Below are positions 1 through 9,006 of a stretch of 48,629 bases of DNA, piece by piece (the first letter of the stretch is position 1; every line of letters starts with the position of its first letter). The position numbers and the translations under genes were made by a program. The notes under the pieces are model-generated. The model made no database searches and was not told the origin of the DNA. It worked only from the letters and a program-made list of their open reading frames with translations. Origin of the DNA: Longimycelium tulufanense (GTDB taxonomy: Bacteria; Actinomycetota; Actinomycetes; Mycobacteriales; Pseudonocardiaceae); assembly GCF_014645795.1 (NCBI RefSeq), contig NZ_BMMK01000023.1, positions 1 through 48,629 on the forward strand, given 5' to 3'.

Positions 1-52
1 CTTTCTGACCTTGGCCGCCGCCCTCACCTGCTACAAGAGACTCACCAAGTGA
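1..52 (+). pseudogene. possible C-terminal end of a transposase (partial)
   Basis: An open frame enters from the window edge and stops with TGA at 50-52. Its last residues (TLAAALTCYKRLTK) resemble the hydrophobic-then-basic ends of IS5-like DDE transposases. Only about 16 codons are visible, so this is a weak resemblance. It could equally be the end of another protein or chance. Confidence 0.25.
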
Positions 53-318
53 GACACGCTCTAAGGAGCAAGGCATTCGGCCCACCACGTCGCCCCCGAA
101 GGACGAAATTCCGCCGAACGTTCTCACGGTGCGACCCAATCAGCCTACGACCATCTACGGGTACCCCCGATCGTGACTAATTCGTGACGACATCTCCTAT
201 GACTGCCCTCACCCGGAATGACTAGGTTCCTCTCGCGTGCGGGCACCGAATCCCGCAGGGCTCGACGTGGCGCCCGGGCGACCTCGGGCTGGCCACCGAC
301 GGGGAGGGACGAGGGAAC

Positions 319-1971
319 TTGGGCAGGAACACAGGTGCACGGAAGCCGTGGTGGCGCAGCATCTCCGTAGCCGTCCTTCCGGTTGCGCTGGTCGTGGCCG
401 GGTGCGGCGGGGGCGGTTCCACCGGTGGTGGCGGGGCCGGTGACGGTGCCATCTCGGTGTTCGGCACCGAGCCGGAGAACCCGCTGGTGCCCGGGAACAC
501 CAACGAGGTCGGCGGTGGCCGCGTCGTGGACGCGTTGTTCACCCGGCTGTTCAGCTACGACAGTGAGAACGCGGAGCCGCGCAAGGCGATGGCCGAGTCG
601 GTCGAGACCACCGACTCCAAGGTCTTCACGATCAAGATCAAGCAGGGCTGGAAGTTCCACGACGGCACCGAGGTCAAGGCCAAGAACTTCGTCGACGCCT
701 GGAACACCACCGCCTACGGCCCGAACGGCTACCAGAACGCCAGCTTCTTCGAGCAGGTGCAGGGCTACGACGACGTGCACCCGGCGGACCCGGACGGCCG
801 CAGCGGTCCGCAGCAGCCGCCGGAGCCCAGGGCCAAGGAGATGTCCGGCCTGAAGGTCCTCGACGACTACAGCTTCGAGGTCACGCTGAAGGAGCCGTTC
901 TCGGTCTTTCCCACCAAGCTCGGCTACTCGGCTTATTCTCCGCTGCCGGACGCGTTCTTCTCCGACAGGGAGGCGTTCGAGAAGCACCCCATCGGCAACG
1001 GGCCGTTCGAGTTCGTCTCGCGCCAGGTCAACGCAGAGATCAAGCTGAGGCGGTTCGAGGGCTACCAGGGCGAGGACAAGCCGAAGGTCAAGGACCTGAC
1101 GTTCCGGATCTACCAGAGCATGGAGTCCGCCTACCAGGACATCCTCGCCGGCACCCTGGACTTCATGGAGCAGGTGCCACCGGCCGCGCTCGCCGGCGGC
1201 AAGTACCGCACCGACCTGCCCGACCGCTACCTGGAGAAGGACACGCTGGTGATCGCCAACCTGTCCTTCCCGCAGTACCGGGACGAGTTCACCAATCCCG
1301 ACCTGCGCAGGGCCATCTCCATGGCCATCAACCGCAAGGAGATCACCGAGCGGATCTTCGAGGGCACCCGTAAGCCGGCGACCGGCTGGGCGGCGCCCGG
1401 CCTGAAGGGGTACCAGCCCAACCAGTGCGGGGAGTTCTGCGAGTACGACCCGGAGAAGGCCAAGGAGTACCTGGCGAAGTCCGGGTACAGCGGCAAGATC
1501 ACCATCCAGTCCAACTCCGACGGCGGGCACAAGGAGTGGATCGAGGCGACCTGCAACAGCATCAAGAACACTCTCGGCCTGGACTGCGTGTTCACCCCGA
1601 CCACCAGCTTCGGTGAGTTCCGGCAACTGGTGAACTCGCACCAGATGGTCGGTCCGTACCGCACCGGCTGGAAGGCCGACTACCCCTCGATCGAGAACTT
1701 CCTCAACCCGCTGTACCGGACGGGTGCCTCGTCCAACGACAACGGCTACACCAACCCCGAGCTCGACGCCAAGCTGGCCGAGGCCGACCGGGCGACCGAC
1801 GAGGACCAGGCGACCAAGCTCTACCAGGAAGCCGAGCGCATGCTGGCCAAGGACATGGCCACGATCCCGCTGTGGACCTACACATCCACGTCCGGCTTCT
1901 CGGACCGTGTCACCAACGTCAAGGTGAGTCCCCTGAACGAGCTGGACCTGGGCGCAATCCAGGTCAAGTGA
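319..1971 (+). CDS. ABC transporter substrate-binding lipoprotein, peptide (DppA/OppA) family
   Basis: Extracytoplasmic solute receptor of a di/oligopeptide importer (SBP family 5), 550 residues, normal for the family. The start is TTG at 319, preceded by GAGGGA. The N-terminus has a basic stretch, a hydrophobic core and a lipobox (VAGC) with the lipidated Cys at residue 29, followed by a Gly/Ser-rich linker, so it should be anchored on the outer face of the membrane. The body has the typical SBP_bac_5 features: a segment near residue 110 (FHDGTEVKAKNFVDAW), the GNGPFEF motif, and a C-terminal region with LWTY. It is the first gene of a five-gene importer operon. The substrate may be a peptide but could be another compound handled by this family. 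Confidence 0.93.
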   Translation: MGRNTGARKPWWRSISVAVLPVALVVAGCGGGGSTGGGGAGDGAISVFGTEPENPLVPGNTNEVGGGRVVDALFTRLFSYDSENAEPRKAMAESVETTDSKVFTIKIKQGWKFHDGTEVKAKNFVDAWNTTAYGPNGYQNASFFEQVQGYDDVHPADPDGRSGPQQPPEPRAKEMSGLKVLDDYSFEVTLKEPFSVFPTKLGYSAYSPLPDAFFSDREAFEKHPIGNGPFEFVSRQVNAEIKLRRFEGYQGEDKPKVKDLTFRIYQSMESAYQDILAGTLDFMEQVPPAALAGGKYRTDLPDRYLEKDTLVIANLSFPQYRDEFTNPDLRRAISMAINRKEITERIFEGTRKPATGWAAPGLKGYQPNQCGEFCEYDPEKAKEYLAKSGYSGKITIQSNSDGGHKEWIEATCNSIKNTLGLDCVFTPTTSFGEFRQLVNSHQMVGPYRTGWKADYPSIENFLNPLYRTGASSNDNGYTNPELDAKLAEADRATDEDQATKLYQEAERMLAKDMATIPLWTYTSTSGFSDRVTNVKVSPLNELDLGAIQVK

Positions 1972-1981
1972 GCCATGGTCG

Positions 1982-2012
1982 GCGGCCGGCCCGCGACATG
2001 CGGGCCGGCCGC
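1982..2012 (+). terminator. intercistronic hairpin between binding protein and permease genes
   Basis: A perfect 13-bp inverted repeat (1982-1994 and 2000-2012) with a 5-nt loop lies between the binding-protein stop and the permease start. It has no T-tract. Such hairpins often stabilise or attenuate the transcript so that the binding protein is made in excess; that role is inferred here. Confidence 0.6.
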
Positions 2013-2042
2013 TCGACCACGCCAAGCCGAAGGTGAGAGTGC

Positions 2043-2969
2043 ATGGGTCGCTATGTCCTGCGGCGGCTGCTGCAGTTCATTCCCGTCTTCCTGGGCACGA
2101 CGTTCCTGATTTACACGATGGTGTGGGCGGTTCCCGGGGACCCGTTCGCCGGCAAGTGCGGCGAACGTCCCTGCCCGGACGCCTTCGTGACGGTCATGAC
2201 GGAGCGGTTCAACCTGAACGACCCGCTCCTGGTGCAGTACGTGAAGTACCTCGGCCAGCTGCTCCAGGGCAATTTCGGGGAGACGTTCTCCGGGGTCCCG
2301 GTGGGGCAGCTCATCGTGGACGCCTATCCCACGACGGTGAAGCTCGCCGTGGTGGCACTGGTCATCGAAGCCGTCATCGGCATCAGCGCCGGCCTGCTGA
2401 CCGGCCTGCGTGGCCGGGGTTTCCTGGACAACCTGGTGCTGGTCTCGACGCTGTTCCTGATCGCGATCCCGACCTTCGTCACCGGCTACGTGCTGCAGAT
2501 CCTGCTCGGCCTGAGGTGGGGAATCATCGACCCCACGGTGTCGTCCGAGGCCGCGTGGGGTGAGCTGCTCGTGCCCGGGTTCGTGCTGGGCAGCCTGTCG
2601 ATGGCCTACGTGGCCCGGCTGACCAGGACCAGCATCGCGGAGAACCTCCGCGCGGACTACGTACGAACCGCGGTCGCCAAGGGCCTGCCCCCGCGCCGGG
2701 TCGTGGGGATCCATCTTCTGCGGAACTCGGTCATCCCGGTGATCACGTTCATGGGGACCGACCTGGGTGCGCTGATGGGTGGCGCCATCGTCACCGAGGG
2801 CGTCTTCAACATCCGGGGCATCGGTGGGCTGCTCTTCCGCTCGATCCTGACCAAGGAAGGCGTCACCGTCACGGGCGTGGTCACCTTGCTGGTGATCGTC
2901 TACCTGCTGATGAACCTGCTGGTCGACGTGCTCTACGCCGTCCTGGACCCAAGGATCCGCTATGACTGA
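2043..2969 (+). CDS. ABC transporter permease, DppB family
   Basis: First membrane subunit of the peptide importer, 308 residues. It starts at ATG 2043 after a GAAGGTGAGAG ribosome site. It opens with the GRYVLRRLLQFIPVFLG pattern typical of DppB/OppB, has an extracytoplasmic loop with two Cys (CGERPCPD) after helix 1, and about six membrane segments. The cytoplasmic EAA-type loop that contacts the ATPases is visible as YVRTAVAKGLPPRRVV. The gene follows the binding-protein gene and overlaps the next permease by 8 bp, indicating translational coupling. Confidence 0.93.
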   Translation: MGRYVLRRLLQFIPVFLGTTFLIYTMVWAVPGDPFAGKCGERPCPDAFVTVMTERFNLNDPLLVQYVKYLGQLLQGNFGETFSGVPVGQLIVDAYPTTVKLAVVALVIEAVIGISAGLLTGLRGRGFLDNLVLVSTLFLIAIPTFVTGYVLQILLGLRWGIIDPTVSSEAAWGELLVPGFVLGSLSMAYVARLTRTSIAENLRADYVRTAVAKGLPPRRVVGIHLLRNSVIPVITFMGTDLGALMGGAIVTEGVFNIRGIGGLLFRSILTKEGVTVTGVVTLLVIVYLLMNLLVDVLYAVLDPRIRYD

Positions 2970-3903
2970 GCCGACCGACGCCATCTCCAGCACGACGAGT
3001 CGTGGGGCCTACGCCGCCGCGACGACGGAGGGTCGGCAGCGCGGCCTGTGGTCGGACGCGTGGCGGAACCTGCGTCGCCAACCCACGTTCCTCATCTCGG
3101 CGGGGCTGATCCTGCTCGTGCTGGTGATGGCCGCGTTCCCGCAGTTGTTCACCTCGGTCGATCCGACCTACGGCGACCTGTCCCGGCAACGGCAGCTTCC
3201 CTCCGTCGACGCCTGGTTCGGCTACGACAACCAGGGCGCGGACATCTATGCCCGGGTGATCTATGGGACTCGGGCATCCGTCGTCGTCGGTGTACTGGCC
3301 ACGGCAGGGACCGTGTTGATCGGTTCGACGCTGGGAATTCTCGCCGGGTACTACGGAGGATGGCTCGACGCGTTGATGTCACGGGTCGCCGACGTGTTCT
3401 TCGGTCTTCCCTTCGTACTCGGTGCGATCGTCATCCTCACCACCCTCAACGCGCCCGGTAGCACCCCGGGACCTGTGCGCATCGTCGCGCAGGTGGTGTT
3501 GTCGATCGCCCTGCTGTCCTGGCCGGTGGCGATGCGGATCATGCGTGCCGCGGTGATCTCCGCGAAGCAGAACGACTACGTGAAGGCGGCGCGGGCGCTC
3601 GGCGCGAGCTCACGCCGGATCATCTTCCGACACCTGCTGCCGAACTGCCTGGCTCCGGTGCTGGTGTACGCGACCATCGCCTTGGGCGCCTTCATCGGAG
3701 TGGAGGCCACCTTGTCCTTCCTGGGACTGGGCCTGCGATCGCCGGTGGTCTCCTGGGGCGTGATGATCAGCGATGCGCGGGACTACGTACGGATCGCCCC
3801 GCACCTGCTGCTCTTCCCGGCCGGCTTCCTGACCATGACCGTGCTCGCCTTCGTGATGCTCGGCGACGCCGTGCGCGAGGCGCTGGACCCGAAGCTGAGG
3901 TGA
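2962..3903 (+). CDS. ABC transporter permease, DppC family
   Basis: Second membrane subunit, 313 residues. The ATG at 2962 overlaps the end of the preceding permease. It has a roughly 30-residue cytoplasmic N-terminus (RNLRRQPTFLISAGLI), a periplasmic-type loop with GADIYARVIYGTRAS, and the DppC EAA loop (YVKAARALGASSRRIIFRHLLPN). The C-terminus ends GDAVREALDPKLR, a family signature. It should pair with the DppB-type subunit to form the channel. Confidence 0.93.
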   Translation: MTEPTDAISSTTSRGAYAAATTEGRQRGLWSDAWRNLRRQPTFLISAGLILLVLVMAAFPQLFTSVDPTYGDLSRQRQLPSVDAWFGYDNQGADIYARVIYGTRASVVVGVLATAGTVLIGSTLGILAGYYGGWLDALMSRVADVFFGLPFVLGAIVILTTLNAPGSTPGPVRIVAQVVLSIALLSWPVAMRIMRAAVISAKQNDYVKAARALGASSRRIIFRHLLPNCLAPVLVYATIALGAFIGVEATLSFLGLGLRSPVVSWGVMISDARDYVRIAPHLLLFPAGFLTMTVLAFVMLGDAVREALDPKLR

Positions 3904-3906
3904 AGG

Positions 3907-4917
3907 ATGTCCGCAAGCATGTCCAGAGTGGACGACCAGCCGTTGCTCGTGGTCTCCGACCTGCAGGTCGAGTTCCGGACCTCCGACGGTGTGGCGAAGG
4001 TGCTCAACGGGGTCAGCTACCACGTCGACGCCGGGGAGACCATGGCCGTGCTGGGCGAGTCCGGCTCGGGCAAGAGCGTCACGGCCCAGACCATCATGGG
4101 AATCCTCGACACCCCACCGGCCCACGTGACCGGCGGTTCGGTGCGGTTCCACGGTGAAGATCTGCTGACCGTGTCCCCGGAGCGACGCCGCGAGGTCCGC
4201 GGCAGCGGCATCGCGATGATCTTCCAGGACGCGTTGTCGGCGCTGAACCCGGTGTTCACCATCGGATTCCAAATCGCCGAACAGCTCCGGCTGCGACAGG
4301 GAATGACCCGGCGGGAGGCGCGGCGGCGCACCATCGAGCTGCTCGACCTCGTCCGCATTCCGCACGCGGCGCGGCGGGTGGACGAGTACCCGCACGAGTT
4401 CTCCGGTGGGATGCGGCAACGCGCGATGATCGCGATGTCGCTGGCGCTGGACCCGGAGGTGCTCATCGCCGACGAGCCCACCACCGCACTGGACGTCACG
4501 GTGCAGGCGCAGATCATGGACCTGCTCAAGGAGATCCAGGACGAGCGGCAGATGGGGCTGATCCTCATCACCCACGACCTGGGTGTGGTCGCGGAGGTCG
4601 CCGACCGGATCGCGGTGATGTACGCCGGGCGGATCGTGGAGGAGGCGGACGCCCGGTCGCTGTATCGTAGGCCCGCACACCCCTACACCGAGGCCCTGCT
4701 GGACTCGATCCCACGGCTGGATCTCAAGGGACAGCAGCTACGGACGATCCGCGGTACGCCACCGAGCCTGTTGAACGTGCCGCCGGGGTGCCCGTTCCAC
4801 CCGCGGTGCCCGCGGGCGGCCGAACCGTGCCGCACCACACTCCCCACCCGCGTCGCCCTGGGCGTGGGCCGGGCGAGTGCGTGTCACTTCGCCGAGGAGG
4901 TGGTCAGCCGTGGCTGA
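3907..4917 (+). CDS. ABC transporter ATP-binding protein, DppD family
   Basis: Nucleotide-binding subunit of the peptide importer, 336 residues. Walker A (GESGSGKS) is at about residues 50-57, followed by the Q-loop, the signature FSGGMRQR, Walker B (VLIADEPTT) and the switch His in LITHDLG. The C-terminal oligopeptide-transporter extension contains the Cys motif [10 protein letters not shown], which in relatives binds an iron-sulfur cluster. It starts 3 nt after the permease stop. Its own stop overlaps the start of the second ATPase. Confidence 0.93.
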   Translation: MSASMSRVDDQPLLVVSDLQVEFRTSDGVAKVLNGVSYHVDAGETMAVLGESGSGKSVTAQTIMGILDTPPAHVTGGSVRFHGEDLLTVSPERRREVRGSGIAMIFQDALSALNPVFTIGFQIAEQLRLRQGMTRREARRRTIELLDLVRIPHAARRVDEYPHEFSGGMRQRAMIAMSLALDPEVLIADEPTTALDVTVQAQIMDLLKEIQDERQMGLILITHDLGVVAEVADRIAVMYAGRIVEEADARSLYRRPAHPYTEALLDSIPRLDLKGQQLRTIRGTPPSLLNVPPGCPFHPRCPRAAEPCRTTLPTRVALGVGRASACHFAEEVVSRG

Positions 4918-5929
4918 GCCGATCCTGTCCGTCCGCAACCTGGTGAAGCACTTCCCGTTGCGGGTCGGCGTGGTGTTCAAGCGCGTGGTCGGCCACGTCC
5001 GGGCGGTCGACGGCGTCTCCTTCGACCTGCACCGCGGGGAGACCCTCGGCGTCGTGGGTGAGTCGGGCTGCGGAAAGTCCACGCTGGCGCAGGTGTTGAT
5101 GCGACTCGAGCCGCCCACGTCCGGTGCGGTGACGTTCGAGGGCCGCAACATCTTCGACATGCGCGGCGCGGAACTGCGCCGGCTGCGGCGCGACATCCAG
5201 ATCGTGCTCCAGGATCCGTACACCTCGCTGAACCCGCGGATGACCGTGGGCGACATTGTGGGTGAGCCGTTCGAGATCCACCCCGAGGTAGCGCCGAAAG
5301 CCTCCCGGCGGCAACGGGTCCAGGAACTCCTGGATGTCGTGGGCCTCAACCCGGAGCACATCAACCGTTACCCGCACCAGTTCTCCGGCGGGCAACGCCA
5401 ACGCATCGGGATCGCCCGGGCACTGGCTCTTCGTCCCAAGGTTATCATCTGCGACGAACCGGTCTCCGCGCTCGACGTGTCGATCCAGGCGCAGGTCATG
5501 AACCTGCTCGGTGAGCTGCAAACCGAGTTCGGACTGTCCTATGTGTTCATCGCTCACGACCTGTCGGTGGTCCGACACCTTTCCGACCGGGTTGCCGTGA
5601 TGTACCTGGGAAAGATCGCCGAGATCGGCACCGAGACGAGCATCTACGAACACCCGACTCACCCCTACACGCAGGCGCTGCTCTCGGCGGTGCCGGTGCC
5701 GGACCCGGAGTTGCGCGGCCGGCGCGAGGTGATCCGGCTCAGCGGCGACGTGCCCAGCCCGGTCGACCCGCCCTCGGGCTGCCGGTTCCGCACCAGGTGC
5801 TGGAAGGCCACCGACCTGTGCGCCGAGCAGGAACCCCCACTCACCCTGCGCCTGGACGGCTCCGATGCCGACCGAGAACACCCCAGCGCCTGCCACTTCG
5901 CCGAACCGCGGCCGCACGTGGTTGCCTGA
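4910..5929 (+). CDS. ABC transporter ATP-binding protein, DppF family
   Basis: Second ATPase of the importer, 339 residues from GTG 4910. That start is chosen because GAGGAGG lies about 10 nt upstream and the protein then begins [15 protein letters not shown], as in relatives; a longer frame exists upstream. Walker A (GESGCGKS) is near residues 50-57, the signature is FSGGQRQR, and Walker B is [14 protein letters not shown]. The C-terminal extension again has a Cys cluster ([10 protein letters not shown]). It overlaps the first ATPase gene by 8 bp and ends the operon at a strong hairpin. Confidence 0.93.
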   Translation: MAEPILSVRNLVKHFPLRVGVVFKRVVGHVRAVDGVSFDLHRGETLGVVGESGCGKSTLAQVLMRLEPPTSGAVTFEGRNIFDMRGAELRRLRRDIQIVLQDPYTSLNPRMTVGDIVGEPFEIHPEVAPKASRRQRVQELLDVVGLNPEHINRYPHQFSGGQRQRIGIARALALRPKVIICDEPVSALDVSIQAQVMNLLGELQTEFGLSYVFIAHDLSVVRHLSDRVAVMYLGKIAEIGTETSIYEHPTHPYTQALLSAVPVPDPELRGRREVIRLSGDVPSPVDPPSGCRFRTRCWKATDLCAEQEPPLTLRLDGSDADREHPSACHFAEPRPHVVA

Positions 5930-5962
5930 GCGCCGGTGGTCCGGCACCGCGGCGCGCCGAAT

Positions 5963-6000
5963 GGCGCGGGCGCGACGGCAGCACCCGTCGCGCCCGCGCC
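5963..6000. terminator. bidirectional terminator hairpin
   Basis: A perfect 16-bp GC-rich inverted repeat (5963-5978 and 5985-6000, 6-nt loop) sits between the converging ABC importer operon and the S10 peptidase gene. It can serve both. Confidence 0.7.
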
Positions 6001-6005
6001 GCGGC

Positions 6006-7493
6006 TTACGAGGACGGCGTGGCGGACCGGAGAAACTCGGCGATGTCCGCCGACTGCTGAACCCGGCTCGGCTCGTGCACATACATCATGTGCCCGCCGT
6101 GGTAGTACCGGAACTCGATGTTGTCCCGCAGCTCGGCGGGGACGGCGAGACCGGCCATCGTGTGCTCGGCCGCGGCGAACGGTGTGGCGCCGTCGTGGTA
6201 ACCACATCCAACGTGGACCCGAAGGTGCGGGTTGGCCCGCATCGCGTCGGCCAACTTGTCCGCCACGTTGACGTGGGCGCCCTCGAACTCCTTGTAGGAC
6301 CACGGCTGCACGCGGTCGGTCAGGATCTCGTACGGCAGGTCGTTGCGATACTCCAGCTCGTTGTGCACGTAGTGGTTCAGTCCGGCCGTGTACGGGCCCA
6401 TGATTGCTTGCAGGGACGGGTCGTCGGTGAAGTGCTCCCGGCCCGAGTCCGGATCCCACCCGACGAACCGGCCGTCCATCCGGCCCACGACCTGCCGCCG
6501 GTCGCGCAACAGCTCGGTGAAGAACCGGATGTGCTCCAGCCGCAGGTTGACCCGGTCCACGTAGTCCTCGCTCAAGCCGGCCAGCGCGGCAACCCGCCGC
6601 ACCGCCTCGGCCCGCTCCTCCGCGGACAGCCGGGCGCCCCGCGCCAGCGCCCAGGGGTAGTCGCGCTCGGCGTACTCCACTGCCTCGGCCACGACCTCGC
6701 CCAGCGGACGGGAACCGTGACGACCGTGGTAGTGCGCGATCGCCGCATAGGTCGGCAGGAACAGGGCATAGGGTAGGTCGTTGCCGGGAGTGAACCGGAT
6801 CGTGCCCATGTCCAGAACGGCGGAGATCAGGACCAGGCCGTTGAGGTACATGCCGTACCGGGACTGCAGGTGGTCGGCCAGCGCGGCGGCGCGCAGCGTG
6901 CCGTACGACTCGCCGGCCAGAAACTTCGGTGACATCCACCGCCCGTGCCGTGAGGTCCACAGCCGGATGATCTCGCCGACCGACTCCAGGTCGCCCTGGA
7001 AACCGTGGTAGTCGGCGGGTTTCTCGCCCTTGACCGTTCGCGAGTACCCGGTGGAGACCGGGTCGATGAACACCAGATCGCTGTGTGCCAACAGGGTCTC
7101 GGCGTTGTCGGCCAGGCCGTAGGGCGGCGGCAGCGGGTTGCCCGCGTCGCCCGTCAGCACCCGGCGCGGGCCGAACAGGCCCAGGTGCAGCCACACGCTG
7201 GACGAGCCCGGGCCGCCGTTGAAGGCGAATGTCACCGGGCGGCCGGTCGGGTCCGCGTCGTCGAGGGTGTAGGTGGTGACGAACACCTCCGCCTTCGGCA
7301 GGTGGCCGTCGAACTTCCCGTCGTTGAGCACCTCCTTGCGGAGCACCACACGCCCCGCCGTGGCGGTGTAGGCGAGCTCGCGCCCGGCCGCCCGCACGGT
7401 GTGCCGGGTGGTGACCAGGTCGTCCGCCGGCTCCACCTCGGCAGGCGCTGCGGGGGCGTCGGCCCGCTTCTCCGTCGCATCCTGCGTTGACAT
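6006..7493 (-). CDS. serine carboxypeptidase family S10 protein
   Basis: A probable serine carboxypeptidase of the alpha/beta-hydrolase fold, 495 residues. The family motif NGGPGSSSVWLHLG is at residues 92-105, the nucleophile elbow GESYGT at 194-199 (Ser196), an Asp-containing segment follows in GCGYHDGATPF, and the catalytic His is likely in YYHGGHMMYVH near the end. I see no signal peptide: the first 30 residues are Ala/Glu/Asp-rich, so a cytoplasmic location is likely, unlike eukaryotic S10 enzymes. The gene is divergent from the uracil-DNA glycosylase gene with only a few tens of bases between starts. The natural substrate is unknown. Confidence 0.85.
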   Translation of the reverse strand: MSTQDATEKRADAPAAPAEVEPADDLVTTRHTVRAAGRELAYTATAGRVVLRKEVLNDGKFDGHLPKAEVFVTTYTLDDADPTGRPVTFAFNGGPGSSSVWLHLGLFGPRRVLTGDAGNPLPPPYGLADNAETLLAHSDLVFIDPVSTGYSRTVKGEKPADYHGFQGDLESVGEIIRLWTSRHGRWMSPKFLAGESYGTLRAAALADHLQSRYGMYLNGLVLISAVLDMGTIRFTPGNDLPYALFLPTYAAIAHYHGRHGSRPLGEVVAEAVEYAERDYPWALARGARLSAEERAEAVRRVAALAGLSEDYVDRVNLRLEHIRFFTELLRDRRQVVGRMDGRFVGWDPDSGREHFTDDPSLQAIMGPYTAGLNHYVHNELEYRNDLPYEILTDRVQPWSYKEFEGAHVNVADKLADAMRANPHLRVHVGCGYHDGATPFAAAEHTMAGLAVPAELRDNIEFRYYHGGHMMYVHEPSRVQQSADIAEFLRSATPSS

Positions 7494-7504
7494 GAGGGCA
7501 CCCT

Positions 7505-8290
7505 ATGGGGGTAGCGACCGAGGGGGAGGATGAACGGGTGCACCGGCCACTGCTCGATCCCGCCGCCACCGCGGCGGCCGCGCCCGATCTGGACACCCTG
7601 GACGAACTGGTCACGCACTGCCGTGCCTGCCCGAGGCTGGTGCGGTGGCGGGAGGAGGTGGCCCGGGTACGCCGCGCCGCCTTCCGCGAGCAGGTGTACT
7701 GGGGTCGCCCGGTGCCGGGGTTCGGGCCGGCCGACGCGCGGATCGTGGTCGTCGGGCTCGCGCCCGCCGCGCACGGTGCGAACCGGACGGGCCGGATGTT
7801 CACCGGGGACCGCTCCGGCGACGTGCTGTACGCCGCGCTGCACGAGGTGGGGCTGGCCTCGCAGCCGGTCGCGGTGAGCCGGGACGACGGGCTGGAGCTG
7901 TTCGGCACCCGGATCACCGCGCCCGTGCGGTGCGCCCCGCCGGAGAACCGGCCGACCCCGGGGGAGCGGGACAACTGCCGGGCCTGGCTGGCCCGGGAGC
8001 TGGAGCTGCTACGCCCCAACCTGCGCGTGGTCGTCGTGCTCGGCGGGTTCGGCTGGCAGGCCGTCCTGCCGGTGCTCCACGCCGCCGGCTGGCCGGTGCC
8101 CACGCCGCGACCGCGGTTCGGGCACGGGGTGCACCTGACCCTGCCGAGCGCCGCGGGCGGGCGCGATCTGCACGTGCTCGGCTGCTACCACGTCAGCCAG
8201 CAGAACACGTTCACCGGCCGGCTCACCCCGGCGATGCTCCAGGACCTGTTGCGGGAGGCGGCTCGCCTCGCCGGGATCGAGGCTCGGTAG
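7505..8290 (+). CDS. uracil-DNA glycosylase, family 4/5 type (UdgB-like)
   Basis: DNA repair enzyme that removes uracil and related deaminated bases. Cys residues at about 39 and 42 (CRACPR), with later Cys in [10 protein letters not shown] and LGCYHVS, match the iron-sulfur ligands of family 4/5 enzymes. Motif 1 is [19 protein letters not shown], with Ala where family 1 enzymes have a catalytic Asp/Asn; this, plus the family-5-like [13 protein letters not shown] motif 2, favours UDGb. ATG 7505 follows GAGGG; an internal GTG at 7538 with GGGGGAGGA upstream is an equally good start and would remove 11 residues. Confidence 0.85.
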   Translation: MGVATEGEDERVHRPLLDPAATAAAAPDLDTLDELVTHCRACPRLVRWREEVARVRRAAFREQVYWGRPVPGFGPADARIVVVGLAPAAHGANRTGRMFTGDRSGDVLYAALHEVGLASQPVAVSRDDGLELFGTRITAPVRCAPPENRPTPGERDNCRAWLARELELLRPNLRVVVVLGGFGWQAVLPVLHAAGWPVPTPRPRFGHGVHLTLPSAAGGRDLHVLGCYHVSQQNTFTGRLTPAMLQDLLREAARLAGIEAR

Positions 8291-8524
8291 TGCTTCCCGG
8301 CTCGGGAGAAGCTCGGTTCGCCTGCTCTCGCTGTTCCGCGGCCCGTCCCGGGCGCTGACTCACGACCTTCGCCTGCTGGCCGTTCCCGAGCGCTCCACCG
8401 GATTCGAATACCTGCACTGCGGTTCCTCACCTCGGCCCCGAATGGCTAACCTCGGTCACGGCGCAGGACCGCCGCGCTGGGGGGTCAACGGGATGAGCCT
8501 TGGTGGTCGAAGGAGCCGTGCCTC

Positions 8525-8731
8525 GTGGCCGCGCTGTCCGCGGTTGGTCCCTGGCTGTTCCTGATGGCCCTCTTCCTGCTCCTCGCCTCGGCTTTCGGGT
8601 CGGCCCTGGCCTTGCTGAGCAAGATCCTCGCGACACCTGGCCGGGACGTGCGGGTCCGGGTCGGGCTGTTCCCCAGGCCGGGCATCGAGATCGACGTCAG
8701 GAATTCACCTCGACGTAAGGGTTCGCGGTGA
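8525..8731 (+). CDS. small single-pass membrane protein, unknown function
   Basis: A 68-residue frame starting at GTG 8525, after GAAGGAG. Residues 8-35 form one hydrophobic segment (PWLFLMALFLLLASAFGSAL), followed by a basic tail (VRVRVGLFPRPGIEIDVRN). I do not recognise a family. The good ribosome site and clear membrane helix support a real gene. It stands alone between the glycosylase and the NADH dehydrogenase. Confidence 0.5.
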   Translation: MAALSAVGPWLFLMALFLLLASAFGSALALLSKILATPGRDVRVRVGLFPRPGIEIDVRNSPRRKGSR

Positions 8732-9006
8732 GCTTTCCATGGTGACGGGAGGCACCGTCGGCGGTTGTCTCACCAGCGCTGCGCACGGATGTGCGCACCG
8801 GAGCCGCCCGACCGGCGGAGCACTGGTGACGCTATGTGGATCAAGGATCCGGGTCGATTTTTCGGCGCACACCCGTGCTGGATCCATTTGGCTGCGAGAA
8901 AGCACCAGGTCAGTGGGGGGGTCGCTGGACCGGTGTGATCTGGCTCTACAACCGGGATCACAGGGTTGTGGGCCGTGTCAAGCGACTGGTTGGGTGCGGT
9001 GCGACC

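Noticed and set aside
145-2025. A 626-residue open frame on the minus strand opposite the binding-protein gene
   Set aside because: It is a shadow of GC-rich coding DNA: it has no domain, and the plus-strand gene has a lipobox, a family fold and operon context.
8836-9006. N-terminal extension of the NADH dehydrogenase
   Set aside because: The extension has no family similarity, and the FAD motif is at the expected distance from ATG 9007.
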